A stretch of DNA of 21,233 nt from a virus: IMG/VR virus record IMGVR_UViG_3300032288_005189, positions 1 through 21,233 of that record, one strand, 5' to 3'. Made by a program: the position numbers and the translations under genes. Under the pieces are notes generated by a model that saw only the letters and a program-made list of their open reading frames with translations, was not told where the DNA came from and did not search any database. Of the stretch, positions 11,462 to 19,113 are shown piece after piece. Every line of letters starts with the position of its first letter. Within the stretch, counting starts at the first letter, position 1.

Positions 11462-12910
11462 TTAACTTATAGATCCTATAAAATTACCTCCTACATTAGC
11501 AATCCATACAACAGCAACTCCACCACTTCCTAAAGATACAGTTGAAACAGCAGTTTGTCCTGCTCCTCTAGAACACAAAACAGAAGTATATCCCGAATTG
11601 GTTGTGCTGGCTTGGATAGAGAATGATCTTGGGGTAACATTAATAGAGGTATTTCTAATGTATATCTTTATTGATCTCCCATCTGTTAAATTAGAGATTT
11701 GTAAAGTTCGGTTACCTGAAAAGTTGGCTATCCAGCTAGCTATTCCAAATATGCTAGAATTAATTACCATAGGAGTAGTTATTCCATTAGTTAATGGGAT
11801 TGTTCTTTGTATAAGACTTCCACTTGTGGTAAAAGCTAAAGACGAAGTAGAGGCATTTGAAGCACTTGTAGCAAATGAAGCACTTGTAGCAAATGAGGAA
11901 CTTAAAGCATAGGATGCACTTGTAGCAAATGAGGCACTTAAAGCATAGGATGCACTTGTAGCAAATGAGGCACTTGTGGCATATGATGATGTACCATAAA
12001 ATTGCCCGTTTTCCCAATCTAGAATAGTTTGAAGAGATGAATCAACAAGGTTTCTATTTCCCCAATTAGCTGAAATTATGTTATTTGAGTCTGTTAATAG
12101 TCTTGAGTCCCAATAAATTGACTCTATAGTAGAAGAATCTATTAAAGTTCTTGTAAACCATGAACCAGCAGATACATTTGAAGTGTCAGTTAAACTTCTT
12201 AAATTCCAATCAATTGATTGATTACCGGCACTATCAAGTAATAATCTATTATTTGAATCTATACTGTTATTGGTTCCATCATTTACTATTAAATTTCCTG
12301 ATATACCTACTGTTATGCCTGAGCCAGAAATGTAAAGTGATCCTGTGTGAGAGTCATTACCAAATTTAAGGATATAACGAGCATCTGCTGCTGGTACGTC
12401 TAAAGGGGCTACTACTAACCATTGTCCTTCTCCAGTAATTGAACTAGTAGTATAAATATAAGCATCCCCATTATTATTTGGGTTAGCATCTCCTGAAACA
12501 ACCCATAAAGTACCAGGGGAAAGTGAACCTGTATTGTCCCCAGAAGAAGAGATTACTAAAGAGGATGAATCTCCTGTCAATGTAGCTGCTAATGCTACTG
12601 AAACGTTTCCACCAGGGGAAGGAAAAACACCATTTACTGATGTTACAAATCCTGCTACTCCTGCTGATGTTAAAATAGGTTGTCCAGCAATATACCCAGC
12701 ATTTGCTATATTAAGATCATTCCCAATAACAAGGTCATTAGCAATCGAAACATCAGGAGCAAAATTAACTGGGCCTGTTACTGTTAAAGATCCTGAAATT
12801 GTAATATCATATGCTTCTATTCCTGTAAATGCATCTACTGATTGAGACACATGGCCTGGGGTGATAATTCCTAAAGAAACAATGGTAGCTTTATCTAAAG
12901 TATTTGCCAT
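11462..12910 (-). CDS. Tail fibre-like structural protein with two repeat types
   Basis: A 482-residue protein with no signal peptide. Regions: an N-terminal attachment part (1-110, with A33-Y-D-I-T-I-S-G-S-L-T-V-T-G, common in phage fibres); a segment 110-185 with L-W-V-V-S-G-D and W-L-V-V-A-P-L like fibre shaft modules; five 16-residue repeats R-x-L-x-D-S...W starting at R222, R238, R254, R270 and R286; eight hexads of S-[YF]-A-[TL]-S-A (309-356), probably a trimeric stalk; and a compact beta-rich C-terminal domain (370-482) ending G-N-F-I-G-S-I-S. It probably forms a fibre or fibre-adaptor trimer that contacts the host. A variant of the conserved promoter-like element ends 7 bases before the ATG, and a terminator follows, so the gene may be its own transcript. 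Confidence 0.82.
   Translation of the reverse strand: MANTLDKATIVSLGIITPGHVSQSVDAFTGIEAYDITISGSLTVTGPVNFAPDVSIANDLVIGNDLNIANAGYIAGQPILTSAGVAGFVTSVNGVFPSPGGNVSVALAATLTGDSSSLVISSSGDNTGSLSPGTLWVVSGDANPNNNGDAYIYTTSSITGEGQWLVVAPLDVPAADARYILKFGNDSHTGSLYISGSGITVGISGNLIVNDGTNNSIDSNNRLLLDSAGNQSIDWNLRSLTDTSNVSAGSWFTRTLIDSSTIESIYWDSRLLTDSNNIISANWGNRNLVDSSLQTILDWENGQFYGTSSYATSASFATSASYALSASFATSASYALSSSFATSASFATSASNASTSSLAFTTSGSLIQRTIPLTNGITTPMVINSSIFGIASWIANFSGNRTLQISNLTDGRSIKIYIRNTSINVTPRSFSIQASTTNSGYTSVLCSRGAGQTAVSTVSLGSGGVAVVWIANVGGNFIGSIS
11843..11986 (-). repeat. Eight 18-bp coding repeats (SYATSA-type hexads)
   Basis: Tandem 18-base units, read on the plus strand as GCACTTGTAGCAAATGAG with small changes, encode S-[YF]-A-[TL]-S-A. 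Several adjacent units are identical or nearly so, making the tract prone to slippage. Confidence 0.88.
12008..12247 (-). repeat. Five 48-bp coding repeats (R-x-L-x-D-S...W units)
   Basis: Protein repeats of exactly 16 residues with arginines at 222, 238, 254, 270 and 286, each followed by a Leu, an Asp at +4 and, in all five units, a Trp near position 13-14. The DNA units have diverged more than the 18-bp tract, suggesting an older duplication. Confidence 0.8.
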
Positions 12911-12917
12911 TTATTAT

Positions 12918-12932
12918 TTTATTATAAATATC
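12918..12932 (-). promoter_or_regulatory. Variant promoter-like element before the repeat-rich fibre gene
   Basis: The minus strand reads GATATTTATAATAAA, 13 of 15 bases matching CATATGTATAATAAA, and ends 7 bases before the ATG at 12910, the same placement as at the endonuclease genes. It follows a terminator, so a promoter is needed here. The variant has no ATG, which favours a DNA-level signal over an upstream open frame. Confidence 0.6.
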
Positions 12933-12976
12933 TAAAATTCTTAAATATTTAATTTTTGCAATTTAATATAAGATAT

Positions 12977-12997
12977 AAAAAGGCCCCTTTAGGGGCC
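12977..12997 (-). terminator. Rho-independent terminator after the lysis cassette
   Basis: The minus strand reads GGCCCC-TAAA-GGGGCC followed by TTTTTAT: a perfect 6-bp GC stem, 4-base loop and T run, 24 bases after the stop of the holin-like gene. It closely resembles the terminator at 11416-11438. Confidence 0.9.
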
Positions 12998-13020
12998 AAA
13001 ACACTTTTAAATAATGTTAA

Positions 13021-13188
13021 TTATTTTTTGTTTTTGTCTACGATTGACCAGATAGTACCTGCTAAAGCGATAGTACCACCAATCAATTCATTTAGTAAGC
13101 TTTCATCAAGATATCCTTTAACTACAAGGAAACCTCCAAGAAATGTCAAGACGTGTCTTGCTACTCCGAAAATTTGATCTTTACTCAT
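13021..13188 (-). CDS. Pam3 gp28-like putative holin
   Basis: A 55-residue membrane protein from the ATG at 13188. Residues 5-25 (I6-F-G-V-A-R-H-V-L-T-F-L-G-G-F-L-V-V-K-G) and 36-49 (I36-G-G-T-I-A-L-A-G-T-I-W-S) are hydrophobic and match the frame of the Pam3_gp28 putative holin family: R-H-x-L-T near the start, a G-G turn, and I-W-S-x-x-D-K at the end. Holins form membrane lesions that release the endolysin. It lies 18 bases after the endolysin stop and ends the lysis transcript at a strong terminator. Assigned from pattern recognition; the lysis context agrees. Confidence 0.75.
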   Translation of the reverse strand: MSKDQIFGVARHVLTFLGGFLVVKGYLDESLLNELIGGTIALAGTIWSIVDKNKK

Positions 13189-13206
13189 TTTATTTTATTT
13201 TATTGT

Positions 13207-14085
13207 TTACAAACTTAATAACATGTCGATTAATTCCTGTTGTGGGAACATATCAACTTTTCCTCTTAACACATTAGTATGTGAATACATTCCTGGTGTA
13301 GAATTAGCTTTAGTCAAATCTAATACATCAAATCCATCAGCACCTTTTGCTTTAATATATTCTACTAAACCTACTCTAGGGTCAATACTGTATTTGTTGG
13401 CACAATAAAGTATCCAATTTTTTAATACTCTAATTTGTTCATCTGAATAACGATGCCAAAATTGAAATCCTCTAAATGGTTTAGCTAATTTAACTATCTG
13501 AGATGGGTCAGCTGGGGTGTTAACATAAGTTTTTCCATTAACAATTTGCCCCATGTTACATACTTCAATAGCAACTGAGTTTCGGTGCATTACAGAATTA
13601 CCAGTTCCGGTATGCCATCCATATCCTCCTTCAGGAAAACATTGAATTAATTCACCATCAAATTTTGTATTACCGTTTTTTACAGATGGACCACCTAATA
13701 TAAATTCAGTTGCAACATTGCCACGGTTATCTCTAGCCCACATATCTGCTACTTGATATGGATTTTCCCATCCTGCTGTGTGATGTAAAAATATCCAGTC
13801 TTTTGGTACAGGACCTTTAAAATACGTACCTTCAGGCATGTAATGTTTAATAATTTCTAAAGCTGATTGGGTTTCTTCATTTTCAGCATTGTCTGTGTTT
13901 AAAATACCCATATGAGCCCATGTTCTGGGGCCTACAACTCCATCAACTGTTAATCCGTTTTTTGCTTGATAGTCTCTTACAGCTTTTTCTGTTTTAGGAC
14001 CAAAATCCCCATCTACTGTAAGTTTAAGAAACTCTTGAAGAGTTTTTACGGCTTCGCCCTTGCTTCCTCGTTTTAATGTCGTCAT
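13207..14085 (-). CDS. Endolysin: peptidoglycan-binding domain plus N-acetylmuramoyl-L-alanine amidase
   Basis: A 292-residue lysin. An N-terminal PG-binding type 1 domain (1-60: L4-K-R-G-S-K-G-E-A-V-K-T-L-Q, D25-G-D-F-G-P-K-T, D48-G-V-V-G-P-R-T-W) is followed by an Amidase_2 domain (95-285) with candidate zinc ligands H101/H102 (I-F-L-H-H-T-A-G) and H269 plus D278 (Y-S-H-T-N-V-L-R-G-K-V-D), and H158 in Y-G-W-H-T-G. It cleaves the MurNAc to L-Ala bond of the host wall. No signal peptide is seen, so release should depend on a holin. Its first 62 bases lie within the end of the upstream membrane-protein gene in a different frame. Holin-like genes flank it on both sides. Confidence 0.92.
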   Translation of the reverse strand: MTTLKRGSKGEAVKTLQEFLKLTVDGDFGPKTEKAVRDYQAKNGLTVDGVVGPRTWAHMGILNTDNAENEETQSALEIIKHYMPEGTYFKGPVPKDWIFLHHTAGWENPYQVADMWARDNRGNVATEFILGGPSVKNGNTKFDGELIQCFPEGGYGWHTGTGNSVMHRNSVAIEVCNMGQIVNGKTYVNTPADPSQIVKLAKPFRGFQFWHRYSDEQIRVLKNWILYCANKYSIDPRVGLVEYIKAKGADGFDVLDLTKANSTPGMYSHTNVLRGKVDMFPQQELIDMLLSL

Positions 14086-14260
14086 CTTTAAATAAATTAG
14101 TTAAAAACTTACCTATTACGCCGGTAATTAAGGCTGTTAAAGCAACCCATTGTACATTTTCATACATTGCAAAACCTGTTACGGTAGTACTTACTGCAAG
14201 TAGAGCATCACCTAATTTTCTCCATTTAATAGGAGTTGGTTTATAGTAGTTCTTCAACAT
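14024..14260 (-). CDS. Small membrane protein of the lysis cassette, holin-like
   Basis: A 78-residue protein from the ATG at 14260. A basic start (L2-K-N-Y-Y-K-P-T-P-I-K-W-R-K) is followed by two hydrophobic segments, about 17-31 (L-G-D-A-L-L-A-V-S-T-T-V-T) and 37-52 (V-A-L-T-A-L-I-T-G-V-I-G-K-F-L), and a charged, basic tail (53-78), the shape of a small two-pass holin. The last 62 bases overlap the endolysin start in another frame. In-frame earlier starts exist (ATG at 14272 inside the promoter-like element, GTG at 14287); 14260 gives the most sensible N terminus. An antiholin or other membrane accessory is possible. Confidence 0.62.
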   Translation of the reverse strand: MLKNYYKPTPIKWRKLGDALLAVSTTVTGFAMYENVQWVALTALITGVIGKFLTNLFKDDDIKTRKQGRSRKNSSRVS

Positions 14261-14275
14261 TTTATTATACATATG
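14261..14275 (-). promoter_or_regulatory. Conserved 15-bp promoter-like element, site D (lysis cassette)
   Basis: Exact CATATGTATAATAAA on the minus strand, beginning one base after the nrdA stop codon and directly abutting the ATG at 14260. It would separate lysis-gene expression from the nrdB-nrdA transcript, as expected for a late promoter. With no spacer, a start just downstream would give a leaderless or internally initiated mRNA. Confidence 0.62.
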
Positions 14276-14276
14276 T

Positions 14277-16001
14277 TTAACCTTCACAGGCTACGCAATT
14301 ATCGTCTCTTGAAATTGTATCTCCACGTAAAATCGACTCAGATCGCATATAGTATAAAGTTTTAATACCTTCTTTCCAAGCCAATTTATGCACGTCACTT
14401 ATGTATTTTGGTGAATCTGAAGGATCAAATGTTAAATTTAATGAAATAGCTTGATCAACAAATTTTTGTCTGATAGCATTTTGTCTAACTAGCTCGTATG
14501 GATTGATTTCTTTGAATGTTAAGAATATTTCTTTTTCTTCATCTGTTAAGATATAATCAGGTAATCCCATTACAGAACCTTTATCTTTGGCTATTTGGTC
14601 CCAAACACTATCAATGTTATATCCTTTAGATTCAAGTAATTTTTCTAATGTTGGGTTACGTTTAATAAATGTACCTTTAGCTGTTTTTAAGTTAAATACA
14701 TTTGCAGGGATTGGTTCAATTGAAGGTGATACACCTCCTGAAATATGGGCATTTGATACTGTAGGGGCAATTGCTAGATGGTGTGTATGTCTTAAACCTG
14801 TACCTTTACACCATTCAGGCTCACCATATAATTCTGCTTGATCACGGGATGCTTTTAATGCTTCTTTTTCAATAAAATCAAACATTAAACGAGTGTAAGA
14901 ATTTGCTTGCAATCCAACAAAAGGTAAACCTTTTTCTTGTAAAAATGTATGCCATCCTAAAACACCAATACCAATTGCTCTACCTTTAGATGCTGAGCGG
15001 TAAGTGTTTTCCATGAATCTAATATTTTTAGATCTATCAATGAATTCTTGTAATACACCTTCCAAAAACCAACATGTTAATTCTGGTAGAGTCATTCCAT
15101 TTTCAAATTTATATTCACTCCATTCATCCCAACGTGCTAAATTCAAAGAAGATAAACAACAAATAAATGAATGTAGTTCATCTGTATAAAGTGAAATTTC
15201 AGAACAAATATTTGTCATTGAAACATTTAAATTGTTCTTTTTATATGCTTCAGGGTTTGCATTATTTACATTATCCTCAAACATAATGTAAGGTTCACCT
15301 GTTTCAAGTCGTGTTTTTAATATTTCACCCCATAATTTCAATGACTTTGGATCACGCTCCTCTACTTTATTCATAAACTCATCATCAATTACTACACATT
15401 GGTGCATGTTTAAACATTGTCTGTTTACATCTCCTTTTGGACGTCGTATCATCAAGAATTCTTCAATATCTGGGTGGTTAATGCTTAAATTAACTGATGC
15501 TGCTCCTCTTCTAACTGAACCTTGATTTGTTGCTAAAATTGTTGAATCATATATTTTAACCCAAGGAACTACACCCTCACTTACTCCATTTCCAGAAATT
15601 GCTTTACCGCGTCCTCTAATTCGAGATACACCAATACCAACACCTCCACCTTGAGATGATAAACGCATTAATTCTGAATTAGCAAGTGCAATTCCCTCAA
15701 TTGAGTCATCAGTGTCAATTCCAAAACATGAAATAGGCATTCCACGCTCTGTTCCCATGTTAGAGAGAACAGGTGAAGCTAAACATAACCAATTTTTTGT
15801 CATTGCCTCGTAAAAGTATGGTTGTAAATCTTTACGTTTTAAGCGTTTAGCTGCTGCTCTAGAAACACGTTTAAATGCTCCATAAACATCTTCATCAGGC
15901 ATTAAATAACCTTTTGAAATCATTGACAATGAAATTTCATTCATCCATTCAGGGTAATGTTTACCCTTAATCCAGTTTGTTGTATCTACTTGTATGCTCA
16001 T
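14277..16001 (-). CDS. nrdA: Class I ribonucleoside-diphosphate reductase alpha subunit
   Basis: A 574-residue catalytic subunit that reduces NDPs to dNDPs. Active-site residues: C92 (S-C-F-G) and C282 or C281 (I-C-C-L-S-S-L-N-L) as the redox pair, N264-I-C266-S-E268 with the thiyl-radical Cys and catalytic Glu, the Y550-Y551 radical-transfer pair, and the C-terminal C569-x2-C572 shuttle tail that thioredoxin or glutaredoxin reduces. It is much shorter than E. coli NrdA (761) and has no N-terminal ATP-cone, so dATP feedback inhibition through that domain should be absent. The gene follows nrdB by 4 bases. The thioredoxin-like protein encoded at 2412-2660 is a candidate reductant. Confidence 0.95.
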   Translation of the reverse strand: MSIQVDTTNWIKGKHYPEWMNEISLSMISKGYLMPDEDVYGAFKRVSRAAAKRLKRKDLQPYFYEAMTKNWLCLASPVLSNMGTERGMPISCFGIDTDDSIEGIALANSELMRLSSQGGGVGIGVSRIRGRGKAISGNGVSEGVVPWVKIYDSTILATNQGSVRRGAASVNLSINHPDIEEFLMIRRPKGDVNRQCLNMHQCVVIDDEFMNKVEERDPKSLKLWGEILKTRLETGEPYIMFEDNVNNANPEAYKKNNLNVSMTNICSEISLYTDELHSFICCLSSLNLARWDEWSEYKFENGMTLPELTCWFLEGVLQEFIDRSKNIRFMENTYRSASKGRAIGIGVLGWHTFLQEKGLPFVGLQANSYTRLMFDFIEKEALKASRDQAELYGEPEWCKGTGLRHTHHLAIAPTVSNAHISGGVSPSIEPIPANVFNLKTAKGTFIKRNPTLEKLLESKGYNIDSVWDQIAKDKGSVMGLPDYILTDEEKEIFLTFKEINPYELVRQNAIRQKFVDQAISLNLTFDPSDSPKYISDVHKLAWKEGIKTLYYMRSESILRGDTISRDDNCVACEG

Positions 16002-16005
16002 AATA

Positions 16006-16959
16006 TTATAAATCGCTCCAATCAGCGGTTGATTTTGAATAATCTGTTACTCGGTTTGCAAAGAAATCTTGGTGTGTTTTACCACTTGTTAAATGTCCAA
16101 ACCATTCCATTTGTTTAATTAAATTTGGATCAATATCATTGTAGATAGCTGAGTATCCAAGTTCGATTAGTTTTTGGTTTGCTCGTTCTTTAATGAAATT
16201 TTTTAATTGATCTTTATTTAAACCTTCAATATCTCCCATTTCAAATGCCTTATCAATAAAATCAAATTCTAATTTTACAGATAAATCACATGCTTCATAT
16301 ATTGCTTGAGTTAATTGAGGAGTATCTAATTCAGGTACTTCAGATAAAAGTGTTCTATATAACCAACATCCTGCTTTTGAATGTAAAGATTCATCACGTA
16401 CACTCCATTCGACAATTTGACCTGTTCCTTTCATTAAATTACGTAATTGAAAAGACATCAATACAGCAAATGAAGAAAATAAATTAACACCTTCGGTAAA
16501 TGCTGAAAATATAGCTAATGAAAGTGCTCTGTCATGTAAAGTATCTCCAGGTTGTTCAACTAAACGATCAATTTTAGCTTTTGCTTCCTCGTCTTCCATA
16601 AATGCTTGGAAATCATCTAAACCAAGTTCTTCATTTAAACGAGCATATGCTTCAGCATGAATTGATTCAAAATCAGCAAATGCACAAGCCATTGCTTTAA
16701 TTTCGTGTTTTGGAAACCAATCAACAACTTTAGTGGACCAATAATCATTTACATATGTTTCTGTTTGTGCAAATGATTTTAATATGTTTCCAATTAAATT
16801 CTTTTCACTTTCAGTAAGTTTAAGTTTCCAGTCATTTAGATCTGAAGATAAAGGTACCTCATCAGCAAGCCAGTGCCCCCTATGTTGGTCTTTAAAGAAC
16901 TCAAACGCAGTTTGATATTCAAATGGTTTGTAATGTGGACGAAGTTCAGTTATTGCCAT
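16006..16959 (-). CDS. nrdB: Class I ribonucleoside-diphosphate reductase beta subunit
   Basis: A 317-residue radical-generating subunit with ferritin-like helices. Metal ligands read E67 (A-Q-T-E-T), E98 and H101 (F-E-S-I-H-A-E-A-Y), E156 (F-T-E-G), E190 and H193 (R-D-E-S-L-H). Tyr105 is at the tyrosyl-radical position, so a Tyr-radical enzyme is expected. The first ligand is Glu where E. coli NrdB has Asp84. The C-terminal tail (S-T-A-D-W-S-D-L) fits the peptide that docks to NrdA. It is followed by nrdA after 4 bases and preceded by an HNH endonuclease gene, so the two subunits are probably co-transcribed. Confidence 0.95.
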   Translation of the reverse strand: MAITELRPHYKPFEYQTAFEFFKDQHRGHWLADEVPLSSDLNDWKLKLTESEKNLIGNILKSFAQTETYVNDYWSTKVVDWFPKHEIKAMACAFADFESIHAEAYARLNEELGLDDFQAFMEDEEAKAKIDRLVEQPGDTLHDRALSLAIFSAFTEGVNLFSSFAVLMSFQLRNLMKGTGQIVEWSVRDESLHSKAGCWLYRTLLSEVPELDTPQLTQAIYEACDLSVKLEFDFIDKAFEMGDIEGLNKDQLKNFIKERANQKLIELGYSAIYNDIDPNLIKQMEWFGHLTSGKTHQDFFANRVTDYSKSTADWSDL

Positions 16960-16964
16960 ATTTG

Positions 16965-17660
16965 TTATATTAATTTATTACTTTTATTTCTATTTCCAAT
17001 TTGATCTTTGTATCCAAAACTTTCTGCTATTTCTGTTGTTTTAAATAAAGGTTGTGTATTCTGATGGTTAAATGCTTTATATATGTTTTCTTCTTGGGTT
17101 AAGTCAAAAGTAGAAAGGGGGATTTTGTGATCTATTTCCCAAATTACACCATAATTTCCCCAACTCATTTCTTTTAAAAACATATTTTCTAAATATACAA
17201 TATATTCTTTAATAGAACAACCTAAATATTCAATGGTAGATTCACTTTTTCTTTCTTTTAAATGATAGCTTATCATACTTCCTATAGAATCTTTTATTTT
17301 ATATTCTATATTGTTTTGTCTTTTTTGTTTAACATATTTTCTATCATATTCCCTTCGTTTGTTTTTATTTTCAGGGATTGACATAAATTTTTTAAATGAA
17401 TTTTTTTTAATTTCTTTGTGTCGTTCTTGATTATTTTGTATCCAATTTTGAGTAGTTTCTACTAGTTTTTCTTTATTTGATTTGTTCCACTCTCTACATT
17501 GAGTATAAACTTTTTCTTTATTTATTGTTTTATATTGTCTATCATATTCTTTTTTGCAACTTTTACACATACTTTCAAATCCATCTTTAGATAGTTTTCT
17601 TTTATGAAAGTTGGTTGGGTTAACTTCAAATATATTTTCACATTTTATACACGATTTCAT
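16965..17660 (-). CDS. Free-standing HNH endonuclease between the helicase and nrdB genes
   Basis: A 231-residue protein. A Cys4 zinc motif is at the N terminus (C4-x2-C7 and C32-x2-C35), a long lysine-rich linker follows (40-125), then I143-E-Y-L-G-C-S-I-K-E-Y and the HNH core W174-E-I-D177-H178-K-I-P-L-S-T-F-D-L with H199-Q-N201-T-Q-P-L-F. The arrangement is that of phage HNH homing endonucleases. The gene starts at ATG 17660, 8 bases after the conserved promoter-like element, and ends 5 bases before nrdB, so its transcript would also cover nrdB and nrdA. Insertion beside ribonucleotide reductase genes is a common habit of phage homing endonucleases. Confidence 0.9.
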   Translation of the reverse strand: MKSCIKCENIFEVNPTNFHKRKLSKDGFESMCKSCKKEYDRQYKTINKEKVYTQCREWNKSNKEKLVETTQNWIQNNQERHKEIKKNSFKKFMSIPENKNKRREYDRKYVKQKRQNNIEYKIKDSIGSMISYHLKERKSESTIEYLGCSIKEYIVYLENMFLKEMSWGNYGVIWEIDHKIPLSTFDLTQEENIYKAFNHQNTQPLFKTTEIAESFGYKDQIGNRNKSNKLI

Positions 17661-17668
17661 AATATCAT

Positions 17669-17683
17669 TTTATTATACATATG
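17669..17683 (-). promoter_or_regulatory. Conserved 15-bp promoter-like element, site E (HNH-nrdB-nrdA)
   Basis: Exact CATATGTATAATAAA on the minus strand, 8 bases before the HNH ATG at 17660, in the 61-base gap after the helicase gene. I see no hairpin terminator in that gap. Confidence 0.65.
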
Positions 17684-17721
17684 GTAAAAATATATTAAAG
17701 TCGCTAGCCAATGTGCAAGTT

Positions 17722-19083
17722 TTATGCGTTTAGTTCAAAAAATTTATTAGATAGCATTTTGCGATCTAAGTCGTCAAAATTGTCATTTGATTGTTTACTT
17801 CTAGGAGCAACTGTATCTGCTTCTTCATCGTAATGATCTCCAATGGCAATGTGGCCATTTGATGTGTTTACATCTACTTGAAATGTTAAACCATCCATTC
17901 CATAACGATTTTTCATAATGTGAAGTCTTCCTGTTCCATTAACTTTATCTTCTTTTTTCCTTGATAATGATATTGAAAGGTCAGTTATCATCATTTTATC
18001 GTAACTTCCCGCAGCTTTATCACCTTCAATGACATCGTCTTTTGCACCTGCGCGATTTACTTGAGAAACTGACCAAATTGGTATGTTTAATTCACGAGCT
18101 AATCCCTTAGTGCTTGTATAAATATCATCAATCTCTCCTTTACGGTCAACATTTCTTTTTCTTGTTGAAAGAAGATCTATGTAATCTATTATAATTAAAT
18201 CTGGTTCAATTCCTAGATCTCTTACTTTTTGGATGTGTGATTCTATGGTAGAAATTGTAGTTTTTCCCATAGGAAATTCACGAATAATTAATTCACCTGG
18301 TAAATCTACTGTTGATTTTTCAACGGCTTCTTTATGTTTTTCTAATTGGTCTACTGGTGTGCCAGTAAAGAAAGCGTCATATCGTCTTCCAGTATAAGCT
18401 TCACTTAATTCTAAAGTATAGTGGATAACATTGTAACCCATTTGAACAGCAAATCCACCCAAAGCAACTAATGTCCAAGATTTACCTCCACCAGGATTAC
18501 CAAATATTAAACCTAAATCTCCATTACCTAAACCACCTTGAATTAGTTCATTTATTTCAGGCCAAGGTGTAGGTACAATTTTTCTATGGTCTTCTCTATA
18601 ACGTGATTCAACATCACGTTTATACTCGTGTCCAATATTCTTGTCTTGACCTGCTTTCATAGCTGATTCAATCATATATTTGATTGAATCATAATCGCCG
18701 GCTTTAAGTAAATCAACGCTATTTAATAGTGCTTTTTTAAGTTGTTGATTTTTACAAAATGTAGAAAATTCTTCTTGCACATATTGTAAATCATCTAAAT
18801 CAGCTCTGTATGCTTCACGTAATTGTTCTTTTACAGAAACTTTAAGTACTTCATTGTCCAATTTTTTCATTTCCACCTTTAGGATGTCCATGGAAATAGT
18901 TGTATGATACTTTTCATAGTACTTAATAATTTCGTTTATAATCCATTTATGTGCAGGATTTGAAAAATATTCATCACTTAATACATCATTTATATTTTGT
19001 AAGAATTCTTTGTGTGTTAAGAGGGATGAAATGACCTTCATTTGGAAGGATGGTCCATACTCGTCTATGCTAACTAACGTCAT
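17722..19083 (-). CDS. DnaB/gp41-like replicative DNA helicase
   Basis: A 453-residue hexameric-type helicase that unwinds DNA at the phage fork. An N-terminal helical domain (1-110) precedes a linker and a RecA-like core (about 165-410): Walker A G195-N-P-G-G-G-K-S, Walker B D295-L-I-I-I-D300-Y-I-D, sensor-type S338-V-S-Q341-V-N-R, and the C-terminal S-L-S-R-K-K-E-D...M-K-N-R-Y-G arginine-finger region. Length and layout match T4 gp41 and other phage DnaB relatives. No primase domain is fused. It follows the 5' nuclease gene after 30 bases with no visible promoter, so it is probably in the same replication transcript as UvsX and the nuclease. Confidence 0.9.
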   Translation of the reverse strand: MTLVSIDEYGPSFQMKVISSLLTHKEFLQNINDVLSDEYFSNPAHKWIINEIIKYYEKYHTTISMDILKVEMKKLDNEVLKVSVKEQLREAYRADLDDLQYVQEEFSTFCKNQQLKKALLNSVDLLKAGDYDSIKYMIESAMKAGQDKNIGHEYKRDVESRYREDHRKIVPTPWPEINELIQGGLGNGDLGLIFGNPGGGKSWTLVALGGFAVQMGYNVIHYTLELSEAYTGRRYDAFFTGTPVDQLEKHKEAVEKSTVDLPGELIIREFPMGKTTISTIESHIQKVRDLGIEPDLIIIDYIDLLSTRKRNVDRKGEIDDIYTSTKGLARELNIPIWSVSQVNRAGAKDDVIEGDKAAGSYDKMMITDLSISLSRKKEDKVNGTGRLHIMKNRYGMDGLTFQVDVNTSNGHIAIGDHYDEEADTVAPRSKQSNDNFDDLDRKMLSNKFFELNA

Positions 19084-19113
19084 TTTTTATAACTTTTATT
19101 TAAATTTAATAAC

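Noticed and set aside
11598-12017. Long open frames on the plus strand and in another minus frame, with Cys/Ile-rich or Glu/Ala-rich repeats.
   Set aside because: They are shadows of the 18-bp repeat tract in the fibre gene; repeats keep all frames open. No start context or promoter supports them.
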